From NCBI GenBank assembly GCA_963989385.1, contig OZ022513.1, positions 24,515,428 to 24,579,427 on the forward strand: a stretch of DNA of 64,000 nucleotides. Direction: 5' to 3'. Positions within the stretch are counted from its first letter, which is position 1, and the number at the start of each line of letters is the position of its first letter. Under the pieces are notes generated by a model. The model saw only the letters and a program-made list of their open reading frames with translations. It did not search any database and was not told where the DNA came from. Below, in pieces: positions 1 through 11,068 of this stretch. Position numbers and translations under genes: made by a program. The DNA is from Ctena decussata (Eukaryota; Mollusca; Bivalvia; Lucinida; Lucinidae).

Positions 1-1215
1 AGGACAAGTTTGAAACTGGGTCACGTCGGGTCAAAAACTAGGTCACTAGGTCAAATCATAGAAAAACCTTGTGTACGCTCTAGAGGACACAGTTTTGATC
101 CAAACTATATGAAACATTGTCAGAATATATATCTCCATAAACTCTAGGCCAAGTTTGAAACTGGGTCATGTAGGGCAACATACTAGGTCACTAGGTCAAA
201 TCTTAGAAAAACCTTGTGTACACTCTAGAAGGCACAGTTTTCATCCAAAGTTCATGAAACTTTGTCAGAATGTTTATCTTTATAATATCTAGGACAAGTA
301 CGAAACTGGGTCATGTTGGGTCAAAAACTAGGTCACTAGGTCAAATCATAGAAAAACATTGTGTACGCTCTAGAGGACACAGTTTTGATCCAATCTTTAT
401 AAAACATTGTCAAAATGTTTATCTCCATAAACTCTAGGCCAAGTTTGAAATTGCGTCATGTTGGGTCAAAAACTAGGTCACTAGGTCAAATCTTAGAAAA
501 ACCTTGTGTACGCTGTAGAAGGCACAGTTTTGATCCAAAGTTCATGAAACTTTATCAGAATGTTTATCCTCATAATATGAAGGACAAATTTGAAACTGGG
601 TCATGTAGGGTCAAAAACTAGGTCACTTGGTCAAATCATAGAAAAAACCGTGTGTATGCTCTAGAGGACACAGTTTTGATCCAGTCTTTATGAAACTTTG
701 TCAGAATGTTTATCTCCATAAACTCTAGGCCAAGATTGAAAGTAGGTCATGTCAGGTCAAAAACCAGGTCACTAGGTCAAATCTTAGAAAAACCTCGTGT
801 ACGCACTAGAAGGAACAGTTTTGATCCAATCTTCATGAAACTATGTCAAAATGTTTATTGTCCATATATATATGCCCCTTATGAAACTGAGTCACGTCAG
901 ATCAGAAACTAGGTCACTAGGTCAAATCTAAGAAAAACTTTGTGTACAGCCTAGAGGGCACAGTTTTGATCCAATCTTCATGAAACTCTGTCAGAATGTT
1001 TACCTTTATGAAATCTAGGTAAGTTTGAAACTGGTTTGTGTCGGATCAAAAACTAGGTCACTAGGTCAAATATAAGAACGACCTTGTATACGCTCCAGAG
1101 GGCACAGTTTTGATCCAATCTCAATGAAACTTTGTCAGAATGTTTATTCTTACAATATCCGGTTTGAAACTGGGTCATGTCAGGTCAAAAGCTAGGTCAC
1201 TAGGTCAAATCTAAA
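1..1215. repeat. Tandem array, about 145-bp monomer, with paired AGGTCA half-sites
   Basis: About eight to nine diverged copies of a 145-base unit, cut by the left edge of the window. Each holds gaaactgggtcat, a ggtcaaaaactaggtcacta segment and acagttttgatccaa. In nearly every monomer AGGTCA is repeated with a two-base gap (for example 40-53). The two short open frames here are repeats of one monomer and not genes. Confidence 0.9.
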
Positions 1216-1408
1216 TTAAGTTATGTTGTAAGAATCAGAACTAACATTGCAATGATGCCAGCCACAAACTCCTTGGAATACATTAGTTTCACCACAGTGA
1301 GATAATGATGCTACCATTCTATCATCTGTGTTTGCCTAGTTAAGTCTAGTTCAAATCCATCAAAGGAACTCAACATGAACGGGAACTTTTCGGAGAAGCG
1401 ACTCTGCC

Positions 1409-1685
1409 ATTTTCAGCTCACCTGATCGAGCCTTACAGTATTGGTGTTAGCTGCCTCTTTCATCCATCCATAAACATTTTCAAACATCTCTTAAACCACT
1501 GGGCAGATCAAATTTCATATGGAGCCTGCACATGGGTCAAAGGATTGAAAGTTCTTCAAATGATCTTGGTCACATGACCAAGGTGGCCGCCATTCCCATG
1601 TATGATAAAAACTCTTATAAATCTTCACCAGAGCCAGTGAACTGATTAATGCTCAGGTGAGCGATTCAGGGCCACCATGGCCCTC
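1409..1685. mobile_element. AGCTCACCTG-type interspersed repeat common in bivalves
   Basis: Begins ttttcagctcacctgatcga and ends aggtgagcgattcagggcca with ccatggccctcttgt, forming inverted ends. This AGCTCACCTG/CAGGTGAGC repeat is widespread in bivalve genomes (from memory). Non-coding. Confidence 0.6.
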
Positions 1686-1833
1686 TTGTCTTTCTAGTCT
1701 TCGAATCTTCAAAATGATAAACGATGTTTCTGTGAACTTCCTTCTCCTTGTAGGTACAGTATTAGTGCTACAACGTTTGGTGCAGATGAGTACTGTGATG
1801 TTATCTAGAATTTTAGAATTTTTATGGCTTTAA

Positions 1834-2330
1834 CCCATAATGCACAAAGAAAAACAGACGACAAAATTCACGTGTGCAGAAATTTAAAAAATTGTTTTGT
1901 CCAAGGCCGGGCCGTGCAGCACAATCGGTAGGGCACCTGACTCGTAAGTCAGAGGTCCTCAGGGTTCGAAACCCGGTCTGGCCACATACTTTTGTGTCTC
2001 CTTCCGCTTATTCAAGAAGGACAGTTGTCAGTTACTGGCGAAAGTATGTGCACTTAGTACTGGTTAACCGCTTAGGAGGTCTAAGCCTGCCCAGGAATAG
2101 TGTGGTTAGGTTAACTGACCGTCCTGACATGACCATAGTTGTTTACTATGGACGTTAAGCAACAAATCAAAAAAAAAAAAATTGTTTTGTCCAAGCTATA
2201 TCATATTAAGAATTCAAAGACTATAGGGCAAACAGTGTAGATCCAGATGAGGTGGCTCATTATGAGTCACCTCATCTGGATCTACACTGTTTGCAAATTC
2301 AACAATTTTTCATTTTTGGCACTTTAAGGG
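1834..2330 (+). mobile_element. TTAA hairpin MITE (family A), interrupted by a SINE
   Basis: Left end is ttaaccca, right end actttaaggg before TTGA (decayed TTAA). The core is a near-perfect stem-loop, gtgtagatccagatgaggtg / cacctcatctggatctacac. The element is split by the SINE at 1905-2180. TTAA targets and CCC termini suggest a non-autonomous piggyBac-like family (inference). Confidence 0.8.
1905..2180 (+). mobile_element. tRNA-headed SINE (family S1), full length, nested in a MITE
   Basis: The tRNA-like head has an A box (gcacaatcggtagggcacc) and a B box (gggttcgaaaccc). The body is conserved (gttgtcagttactggcgaaa; ggttaaccgcttaggaggtc; accatagttgtttac) with an A-rich tail. The flanking attgttttgtccaa occurs at 1891-1904 and 2181-2194 as the target-site duplication. 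The 94-residue open frame here is the SINE read in frame and not a gene. Confidence 0.92.
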
Positions 2331-2386
2331 TTGAATGTCCTTCAACAATATAATGCAATTTTGCACAGTTGATAACCTTGAGCATA

Positions 2387-2505
2387 CCCTTAAAAGTCCA
2401 AAAATGAAAATGGTTGAATTTGCAAAGAGTGTAGATCCAGATGAGATGGCTTATAACCTTTCAGTTCTCAGTATGATATAGCTTGGATAAAACACCTTTT
2501 TACTT
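2387..2505 (-). mobile_element. Partial family A TTAA MITE
   Basis: cccttaaaagtccaaaaatg, one arm of the stem (gtgtagatccagatgagatg) and atgatatagcttggataaaa match one side of the full elements; the rest is missing. Confidence 0.6.
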
Positions 2506-2514
2506 GCCTGTATG

Positions 2515-2655
2515 AATGTACAGGAAAAGCTATTGCACTACCCCATGTGTCAGTGGCGGCGGCGGCAGCGTTAGTGAAATGTTAAAGTTTTATGTTCAAG
2601 TTTCTTATGTGATGGGCAAGGCGCTGTCAGGGGAGCTATCCTGTACTGCAGACAG
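2515..2655. mobile_element. Interspersed repeat with GGC-rich segment
   Basis: Shares gaaatgttaaagttttatgt, gatgggcaaggcgctgtcag and gagctatcctgt with a second copy near 10275-10445. Family not recognised. Confidence 0.5.
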
Positions 2656-3138
2656 GTCTTGTTGAAATTTTGCAGGCATAAATTTGTCATCTGCTTTTTG
2701 GCATTCCTCATGATTTAAGTGTGTCTTGGACATCATAATTCAATTCAGTCACTGCACATTCGATAGCCTGGAGCATACACCATCATCCAAATTTAAAGAA
2801 CAAAAGCACAGCCAGTCTCCAGGCACTTTAACTTAACTATGTCTCCGACATGCCTTCAAACAGTTATCAATTTGTAGAACTGTTAATTGAATTTATAGTT
2901 TTCCCAAGTCTTTATCGGAACTTATTTCCATTTGAAGCTGACTTTCAGCAATTAGTCTAAAAGCTCTTCTCCGAGCATCTTGTCAAAATCAATGAAGAAT
3001 GTATCGTTGAATGATGTCACTGAGAAAGACAAATGTCTCTCGATATCATCAGTTTTAAGGACAACATTCTAAAAATTCTTAAATTTTCAAGAAAATCTGA
3101 AGCTTCTGTGCAGTTTCCTCAGCTCTCTAAGCCTTTAA

Positions 3139-3541
3139 TTTACAGTGCTAAAAACAGAAATATTAAATTTGCAAACAGGATAGATCCAGATGAGGTGGCT
3201 CATAAAGAGCCACTTCATTTGGGTATACCTGTTTTGACTCTTTAGTATTTGAATTTTCAGTATGAAATCAGCTTGGATGAAGCATTCTTTTAAATATTCA
3301 GACGTAAATTGTGTTGTCTGTTTTTATGGCACTTTAACTCCTTAAGTACCTAAAAGCAGACAACAAAATTTATGTCTGCAAAAATTAAAAAAAATGCCTT
3401 GTCCAAGACATTTCATATTGAGAATTCAAATACTAGAGGGCAAACAGTGTAGATCTAGATGAGGCGGCTCATTATGAGCCGCCTCATCAGGATCTATGCT
3501 GTTTGCAAATTTTGCTAATTTCGTCACTGGGGCTTAAAGAG
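3139..3541. mobile_element. Two abutting family A TTAA MITEs in opposite orientation
   Basis: A reversed copy (3139-3333) shares its terminal TTAA with a forward copy (3338-3541) of a subfamily with a GCGGCTCATTATGAGCCGC stem and the end cactggggcttaaagag. The same subfamily recurs at 28997-29199 and 57977-58174. Confidence 0.75.
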
Positions 3542-3786
3542 TTATAAGGTTCAAAGTCCTTGGTGCTTCACTTAGGTAAATGCACTGCATACACTGGTAT
3601 CTGCATATAAATGTACATGCACTGGATTTTTTTTTTTTCTGAATATGAAATATACCTTTAAATTGAATTATTTACACATATATAAGTCAATTGACTGAAT
3701 GGAAATGCCTGGAATGCATCTTTGAAGATGATGGCATCACGGATTTTGTGTAAATAGTGTAATGTGCAGAACATCTCTATTGTGTG

Positions 3787-4111
3787 CACAGGGTATAATC
3801 GATTCCGCCAATTTTCGCTGCCTGCAGAGACTGTACATCATATTTGGCTTCTGCCGAGACTATCCGCGAACTCTTGCTTCCTGCAGAGACTACTGTCCTC
3901 AAAAAATGGCTTCCTGCCGAGACTGTCCGCGTGATTCTGCGTGAGTCTCGGCAGGAAGCAGGATCACGCGGGCAGTCTCTGCAGGAAGCCATTTATCATG
4001 TACAGAACTATCGACAGGAAGCAAGAGATCGCGGACAGTCTCGATGGAAGCCAAATATGAGTTACAGTCTCTGCAGGAAGCGAAAATTAGCGGAATCGAT
4101 TATACCCTGTG
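3787..4111. mobile_element. Long palindromic (fold-back) element, 325 bp
   Basis: Perfect 22-base inverted ends (cacagggtataatcgattcc then gc) and arms of about 160 bases that can pair along most of their length. Each arm repeats a cttcctgcngagact unit several times. Open frames on both strands reflect this symmetry and not coding. Confidence 0.8.
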
Positions 4112-4425
4112 GTGTGTGAAGATGCAAAATTTTCTCATTGCAACTGTTTGGATGCGTCAAGAATTCAACTATTTTAATCTTTAATTATGATTTCTTTTAT
4201 TGCCTCTATGGTGCTAAGAAATCAGATGTAATAGAAGCTAAGTCTGAGCTGACTCATAAAAATGACATAAAATTTCTTTTTTTTCCAGAAATTAGGTCCC
4301 AGGAGAACTCGTTTTGAAACTTTATTGCAATGCATAAGAATTTGTTTTATTCATATCAAAATTGGTTTGTTAGGATGGGCTCCTATTTATTTTTGCTTGA
4401 TTATATAAAAGCAAAATAGCCTTAA

Positions 4426-4595
4426 CTTTAAAGTGCCAAAAATGCAGATGACAAAATTTACATATTTAAATCTTAAAAAAATGTTTGGTCCAAGCTATCA
4501 TAATTATGAAGAATTCAAAGAATAAAGGACAAAGTGTAGATCTAGAGGTGGCTCATAACAAGCCACCTCATCTAGATCTGCACTGTTTACTCTCT
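4426..4595 (+). mobile_element. Family A TTAA MITE, 3' truncated
   Basis: TTAA followed by ctttaaagtgccaaaaatgc and the stem (tagatctagaggtggctcat / gagccacctcatctagatct in variant form); the right end is replaced by the next repeat. Confidence 0.65.
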
Positions 4596-5700
4596 AATTT
4601 TCATGCCCCACCCATGAAGTGGGAAGGGGCATTTCGTTTTGCCCTATTGTCCATACATCTGTTTTTATGCCCCCGCCATGAAGTGGGGAGGGGAAAATAG
4701 TTTTGCCCATTTCCATCCATCCATACGTCCATACATCCGTACGTCACACTTTGCAGTACTGTTTGTGTCTCCACAACTCCTTCTACAGTATTTGATGCAG
4801 AGATTTGAAACTTGCAACACAGTTCAGACATGCATTGATTATGTGCATAAAGGAAACAGAACTATGATCCAGGTCATTGTTGCAGAATTATGTCCCCTTA
4901 AATGACATACATATTTTGACCATATTTCACTCTAGTAGTACTTTTTGTGTCTTCACAACTCCTCCAACAGTATTTGATGCACGGATTTGAAACTTGCAAC
5001 ACAGCTCAGACCTGCATTGAAAATGTGCATAAATTAAAGGAAAAGGAACTTTGATCCTGGTCATTGCAGAATTATGTCCCCTTGAATGGCATATATATTT
5101 TGGCCATATTTCTATGCCTTATGTACAAACTCACATTTGGTCATCGCTCTTAAGTGACCTCGATTAACCAATTTTGATATAACATCACAGCTATATTGGA
5201 TATGACATTACCTCAAACGAGTTTGAATTTCATGTTGGTAAGATCAAGGTCATTATTGCTGAATCATGTCCCCTTGAATGGCATACAAATTTTGACCATA
5301 TTGCCATGCATTATGTACAAGCTCACCTGTTGTCATCCCTTCTAGTGACCTCATTTATTAACCAGTTTTGCTATAACATCACAGCTATATTGGGTATGAC
5401 AGTATCTCAAACCAGTTTACGTTTCAGCTTGGTAGGATCAAGGTCAAGGTCACAGTTGCTTTTTCAGAAATATTTTGTCATCACTCTAGCACTTTTATTT
5501 ATGGACTGATTGTGATAGAACTTCACACAAATGTTCAGTATGACAATATCTTAGATAAGTTCTTGTCTCAGCACTTTAGGTCCCAGGTCAAGGTCACAGT
5601 TGCTATTTTTAGAAAATACCTTGTCAGCATCCCTTTAGCACATTTTTATGGACCGATTTCGATATAACTTCACACAAATATTTGATACATACTAACCTAA
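4596..5700. repeat. Degenerate tandem repeat region (atgcccc..gaagtgggg type)
   Basis: Two atgcccc/gaagtggg inverted starts, a ccatccatacgtccatacat run, then diverged monomers containing ttgaaacttgcaacacag, gcagaattatgtcccctt and aaggtcaaggtcacagttgc. Non-coding. Confidence 0.7.
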
Positions 5701-6140
5701 GCTACAACACTTGGCTCAGTATTAAAAGACTGAACAACTAACTATTAAAACATTGCTTTTTCTTTCTTTCATTTTCTACTCAATCAATGACCTCTCAATC
5801 TTTGTCTATTTTTCTGACAAAAGACAAACAAACCTCTTTATATCAGAGATGATGATATTGGCAGGGTTAAGAAAGAAATAAATCATATCTCAGATGGATG
5901 AATTATCTTTTTATGCTAACAAGCTGCCAAATCCTGACGAACTAACACAGAAAACACACTCAGAACATGTGTTTTTAGGTACTTTAAGCTCCATTGACCC
6001 TAGAATGTTTTCTTCCAAATTGTTTTGAAAGTGCTTGTTAACAGAAGATTTGTCACCAGAAAACTTGTAAGAATTACTTTGAGAGTAAAATGTATAGAGT
6101 AACAGACTGGTGAGTCAGAGTGGGTGGAGCTGATGAGAAC
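5701..6140. other. Intergenic, nothing recognised
   Basis: AT-rich sequence without a convincing gene, tandem repeat or element ends. Confidence 0.5.
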
Positions 6141-6141
6141 T

Positions 6142-6383
6142 GAGCCGCAGGACGCAACAAAACCAACAAAGTGACATGTGCACCCAGCAAAGACTTAGAG
6201 ACCAGCCTGAGCATCCACCCTGTCTGATCAGAGTCTTTGCTGTGCACTTAAATGGTAGCTAGGGGTCTAAGCTAGCTCCATGCGGATAGCGAAAAGTCTG
6301 ATCAGACTGGGCTGATGCCCAGGCTGATCTGGGTCTTCACTGGGTGCATATGCCACTTTGTTGGTTTTGTCATGGTGTGGCTC
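6142..6383. mobile_element. Family B MITE (gagccgcgac ends)
   Basis: Inverted ends tgagccgcaggacgcaac ... gtcatggtgtggctcct. The interior has aaaaccaacaaagtg / cactttgttggtttt and two GATCAG-centred stems (ctgatcagactgggctgatg). Confidence 0.75.
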
Positions 6384-8393
6384 CTATAAATCTGAGGTAT
6401 TTCTGTTACAACAAGTCCACCAACTAATGCAACACACAAAGAAGTGAATGACTGGATAATCCAGGCCGAGCCACATACAGTCTTCCAGCTGATCTGAAAA
6501 GTTGATATATGCAGCTTTTATATCAAATAATCCACTGTAGTACTGATTTCTTTTCATTTCAGTTGCAACTGCTCTTGGCACAAAAAACAAATGTTGCATT
6601 AGTTGACAGACAGGTAGTAAACAATATCCCTTCAAATATATGTTGTGCCCTTAAATATTGCCACTTCAAAAGAGAGCTTCTGTTGAGGAGAAATAGGTAC
6701 TAAGAAATCAGATATAACCGGCACATTAAAAATGGAGGAAAGAACACAAAACTCATTTTTCTGAGGAAGGCTTACATTGGCATCATATTGTTATGTTTTG
6801 TATTTGGAACAAAAAGATAGCTGAAATAGCTGACAGGGTTTTGGCACACAATTATTTCACCGGTGCAAACAATAACTAATTTGTTCAAGCTCACGAGGGA
6901 TGTTTCGGTTTTATCTAACGATTGATTTGCCGTCATCGCTACTTATTTTTAGTCTGGCACTGACTTACTCCTCGGTATATTTATCATTAAGTTTTGTGGT
7001 GACCTCTTTTTGGTACTCCATTTTGATACTATTCAGAATTGGCAAAACTGTTTTGAAAAGACAGAAGGCAATGATTCTAAGGAATTGATACAAACATTAA
7101 TTCGACATCCTTCCCCAATCACCAAATAGAAAAGGAACCCTTAAAAGCACTAAAAAGCAGATGCCAAAAGTTATGTCTGCAAAATTAAAAAAAAAAAATC
7201 TAGACAATCACTGAAGGTGATGAATGGCCCTGCCAAATGCCTCACTAGATGAGTTATTTGTGTGTAGTTATATCAAAATTGGTCCATAAATAAATAAAAG
7301 GTGCTTAAGGGATTACAAAATACAAAGTATTTTTCTAAAAATAGCAACTGTGACCTTGACCTTGCCTTTTAAATTAAATCTGCTATGAAGTTCACCAGAT
7401 ACTTAACCTTCAATCCCCTGACCTTGAAAATTGGGTCAGGGTCATCACAACTTTAATACTAATCTCTGAAGCCTGTCCCAAACTATGTATCTATATATAT
7501 ATATATGCAAGCTGGGTGAAAATTCAGAAATCTAGCTGTCAATGAGTTAAAGAGAAATCTTGAAGTCCTTCTGTGACCTTGAAAATGGGGTCAGGATGAT
7601 ATAGCAAAGCAATTCTGGTGGAAATCCATTTTCTGGAGAGGTTTAAAGAATGATAAAGCAAAGCAATTCTGTTGACATAAAGACTATGGACTATGGGCAG
7701 ATGGACATGTAATTATCCTGTGACCTTGAATATGATAGCAAGGTCACTGAAACCTGTAGGACTCTATGTACTGTCTTGCAAATTTGGTGGAAATCCACCC
7801 AAATGGGGTAATACACTAGGGTTGAATCGTAAAAAGTGGCTAGATATGGATGGATAAAACAACAGAAAGAATGATTAAAATCAATAGTTAATGGAGTTTC
7901 AAATAATTAGAGTCAATATAGTATGATTATTTTTACTCTCTTATTCTCGGAGAATCTCTTATTCTCAGAGAATTTGATTCCGCTTTCAGTTACTCATCAG
8001 CCGTGAATACTTTGATAACAATCTGAGCCAATATTTGTCAGAAGTTAATCCAATGAAAGGTCTTTTTATCAACTTTGTCAATAGTTATTCCAGTGAAAGG
8101 TCCCCTTATCAACATCTTAATTTGAAATATTGATGAAGACTAATGAGAAATATACATGTAATGATGTTTGGTCAATACGATGCCATTCATGATTGTTAAT
8201 CATTGATAAATCTGCAGTTATATGCGCATTGGTTTACAGACAATTATCTTATTTTTCTATGAATCATAACCGTGATTAATGATTTCGTCAATGGCGCGAC
8301 TGCCATATTAGTGAAAGAAAGTATAGAATTTCGTCCAATTTATGTTTGTCGGATACTCACTGCCAGACAAGCAATTTCTTTTCTCTGCCAAAC
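6384..8393. other. Intergenic; partial repeats, no supported gene
   Basis: Holds a possible small exon near 6563-6613 (see findings), a partial family A end at about 7135-7200, and degenerate copies of a repeat with gtgaccttga/aaggtca words at 7300-7850. A (ta)n run lies near 7488. Confidence 0.5.
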
Positions 8394-8596
8394 CAGAGCT
8401 CTAGATAAGAGGGGTATTTGATGATAATTGAGGGATAATTATTTTTATTTCTCATGTAAACCATATGTTGTGACCCCTCATCTGAACCGTCTCAACGAGA
8501 CGGTTCAGATGAGGGGTCACAACATATGTTTTTATGCAGTATTAACAAAAATTATCCCTAATTATCACCAAATACTCCCTCTTATCTAGAGCTCTG
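8394..8596. mobile_element. Family E hairpin MITE with 5-bp duplication
   Basis: Inverted ends cagagctctagataagaggg / cccucttatctagagctctg type (written on DNA as ...cttatctagagctctg), and a perfect stem tgacccctcatctgaaccgt / acggttcagatgaggggtca. CAAAC flanks both sides. Confidence 0.88.
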
Positions 8597-8879
8597 CAAA
8601 CTTCTAAGAGCAAATGGACTTGACAATAACTTCACATATCTGAGGCACTTAATATTGGAACAAAACTGAATCAAAACTGATTCAGTGTTATGACATTGAA
8701 TCAATGTTGCACTGATGTTGTTGGCCATCAAGCATGACATATCACACATTACTAGTACCATAGTAATCCTAATCAGTGCCACTGTTTAAGTGAAGCAAAT
8801 TCTCCCCCACGTACCCCTCACCCCCACCCCAAGGCGTCAGGTTTCTGTTTTCAGGGGTTGGCTCTGTAGAGTTCATGCA

Positions 8880-9108
8880 AATCGACTGATGGATGGCTTA
8901 AATTGCAAATGGATTGATGGATGTTTTACATCCTTTTCAACAGTATTTCAGTTATATCAGGATGATCAGAGGGTAATAATGATAGGCTGTACCCAATAGA
9001 ACTCCATATTAACAATTAAAAAGATTTTGTCCCCTGGGAATCGATCTCGGGACCGGTCGATCATGCAGCAGGCCAGGGCCCACTGAGCTACCAGTCCTGC
9101 TAGTTCAT
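8880..9108 (-). mobile_element. tRNA-headed SINE (family S3), minus strand
   Basis: Reverse strand carries an A box (ggtagctcagtgggccctgg) and a B box (cgagatcgattccc), followed by a body shared with copies at 10854, 23230 and 54226 (atcaggatgat, tttcagt). Confidence 0.75.
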
Positions 9109-9712
9109 GCAAAGTAGACTTCAGTGTATGCACTTAGCAAGCCACGACAGATTGATACATCCCAGAAACAGCATTTGCTTGCACTCACAAGTCATCACTA
9201 AGAGCAGAAAGTTAAAGTCCCGAGACAGACAGTCTGAAAATTTCCAACCGCAGACAGTCTGCAATACTTTAAAAGGAAATTAAAAGAATTCATTCTGACA
9301 TAGTGCAGGAATCCAGTGAACTGACGGCTAAAATGGTATTGACATTGGCTGCAAATCATCATGAAATTAAGACATCGCAGCATGAAAACTTTGCCGTCAA
9401 GGGACATATCATTGAGGAACATCTAATCACGGTCGGACTCTGAGATGAATCAAATAGCGGTTCGAATAAAGGTTTAAATGGCGCTGCAAGGGAAGTGGTC
9501 ATTAGGGAGAAACTACACTGTAACTGCCAATTACGAGGGGACTCTGGTTACAAACTAACAGACAGTAATTAGAACTGGAATTGTCAGTAGATGCCTTGTA
9601 ATTTCCTGGGAAGAAACATGTTACCAAAACTCTGAACTTTATGATTTCAGATCCATCATTCTTGACCATTTGAACCTGGAGACTCACTGATTCCAAATGC
9701 CCAAACATGTGC
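9109..9712. other. Intergenic, nothing recognised
   Basis: No element ends or gene seen. The two minus-strand open frames have no supporting domains or splice context. Confidence 0.45.
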
Positions 9713-9919
9713 CAGTGCTCCAGATAAGTAGGGGTAACAGGGATAATTTAGGGATAATTGTCCATATTTCTCCATAAAAACTTATTTTGTGACCCATCAA
9801 TAGAACCGTCTCACTGAGACGGTTCTAATGAGGGGTCACAACATAATTATGTTTTTGTTGAGAAATATGAAAAATTATCTTTGAATTATCCCCAATACTC
9901 CCTCTTATCTGGAGCTCTG
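9713..9919. mobile_element. Family E hairpin MITE
   Basis: Ends cagtgctccagataag ... cttatctggagctctg; stem aaccgtctcactgagacggtt; internal aattatc blocks as in the copy at 8394. No clean flanking duplication. Confidence 0.82.
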
Positions 9920-9981
9920 AATGGTGCCACTTGGTTAATACTAGTAGTAATTGGGAGACGTCATGGTCTAAATGTCATTGG

Positions 9982-10141
9982 AGTGGCTGTAGCGTAGTGG
10001 ATAACACTCCGGACTACCAACCCAGGGGTCGCAAGATCGATCCCCCGCTTCTCCGGTCTTTCGGATGAGACTTTAAGCCGAGGTCCCGTCTCCATATGAC
10101 CTCGTTGTTGGTGGGACGTTAAACCTGAGTTCTCTCACTCA
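9982..10141 (+). mobile_element. tRNA-headed SINE (family S2) with 14-bp duplication
   Basis: Head ggctgtagcgtagtggataa (A box) and gcaagatcgatcccc (B box); tail gttggtgggacgttaaacc. ctaaatgtcattgg flanks the insert exactly at 9968-9981 and 10142-10155. Confidence 0.9.
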
Positions 10142-10274
10142 CTAAATGTCATTGGTTTGAATCCTGCTTGTTGTTCTTCTGGAGTTTTGGATTAATTGCC
10201 ATTCTTATCATCTCATCCATCTAATGTTCAATTAAGGTAAATGGGCACATGGGCATTTTTTCCCACCATTTTTA

Positions 10275-10445
10275 GCTCGCCTGAACGAAGTTCAGGAAGA
10301 GCTATTGCACCACCCCTGACGTCGGTGTTGGCTTTAGCGGCGGCGGCGGCGGCATTAGCAAAATGTTAAAGTTTTACATTAAAGTTTTATGTGATGGGCA
10401 AGGCGCTGTCAGGCGAGCTATCCTGTCCCTGTGACAGGTCTTGAA
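10275..10445. mobile_element. Second copy of the GGC-rich interspersed repeat
   Basis: Starts tagctcgcctgaacgaagtt, contains ggcggcggcggcggc and aagttttatgtgatgggcaa, and ends aggcgagctatcctgtccc. Matches 2515-2655. Confidence 0.55.
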
Positions 10446-10853
10446 TTCTAAATATGATATAGCTTGCACAAACATTTTTTGAAACTTTGAAGACTTAAAT
10501 TTTGTTATTCTGCTATTTTTTTGCTCATTAAGGGTTAAGCTTTATCATGGCACCTGAAGAGATCTACCTTTCTGATATAATGTTGATTCTATGAGTTGCT
10601 ATGATGTGGCTGTCAGATGGACTGACAGAAAATGTGTGTGGTAAGTAGGGGTAAGACAGGTATGATTGAACTTATGCTTCTGCACAATGTTAAACTGTCT
10701 AATTATACCATAATTATCCCTAATATTCGGACAGCTCTGCCAGTTCGGTTGCAAATTAAAAAATTCACCAATAATTACAATATCAAAGTATCGCAAAACA
10801 AAGAACACAAGAAAATGAAACAACACACTACTCATCGAAGTATAAAATCTGAA
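10446..10853. other. Intergenic, no supported gene
   Basis: A decayed family A right end (attttgttattctgct ... ttaagggttaa) near 10490-10535, otherwise nothing recognised. Overlapping opposite-strand open frames look accidental. Confidence 0.45.
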
Positions 10854-11055
10854 ATGTAACTTACCAGGGCCCAATGGGTTAAGCACTGGCCTGCTAAACT
10901 ACTGGTCCAGGTTTGACTCCCACTGGAGGCCAAAAAATTTATCAACCATAAACCGGATTCCATTGCACACAGCTTTTCATTATCACCTTCCTATCACCCT
11001 CATATGACTGAAATACTGCTGAAATGGACGTAAAATCGCAAGTCATCCATTCGAC
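10854..11055 (+). mobile_element. tRNA-headed SINE (family S3) with 13-bp duplication
   Basis: Head gggcccaatgggttaagcac with B box ccaggtttgactccc; tail gaaatactgctgaaatggac. tataaaatctgaa flanks it at 10841-10853 and 11056-11068. Confidence 0.85.
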
Positions 11056-11068
11056 TATAAAATCTGAA

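Noticed and set aside
1874..2158. 94-codon frame (and similar ones at 25993 and 58826 ending in DMTLVVYRGR)
   Set aside because: All three are the SINE S1 body translated; the same peptide appears wherever that SINE occurs.
3762..4119. Overlapping frames of 60-91 codons on both strands
   Set aside because: They come from the symmetry of the fold-back palindrome.
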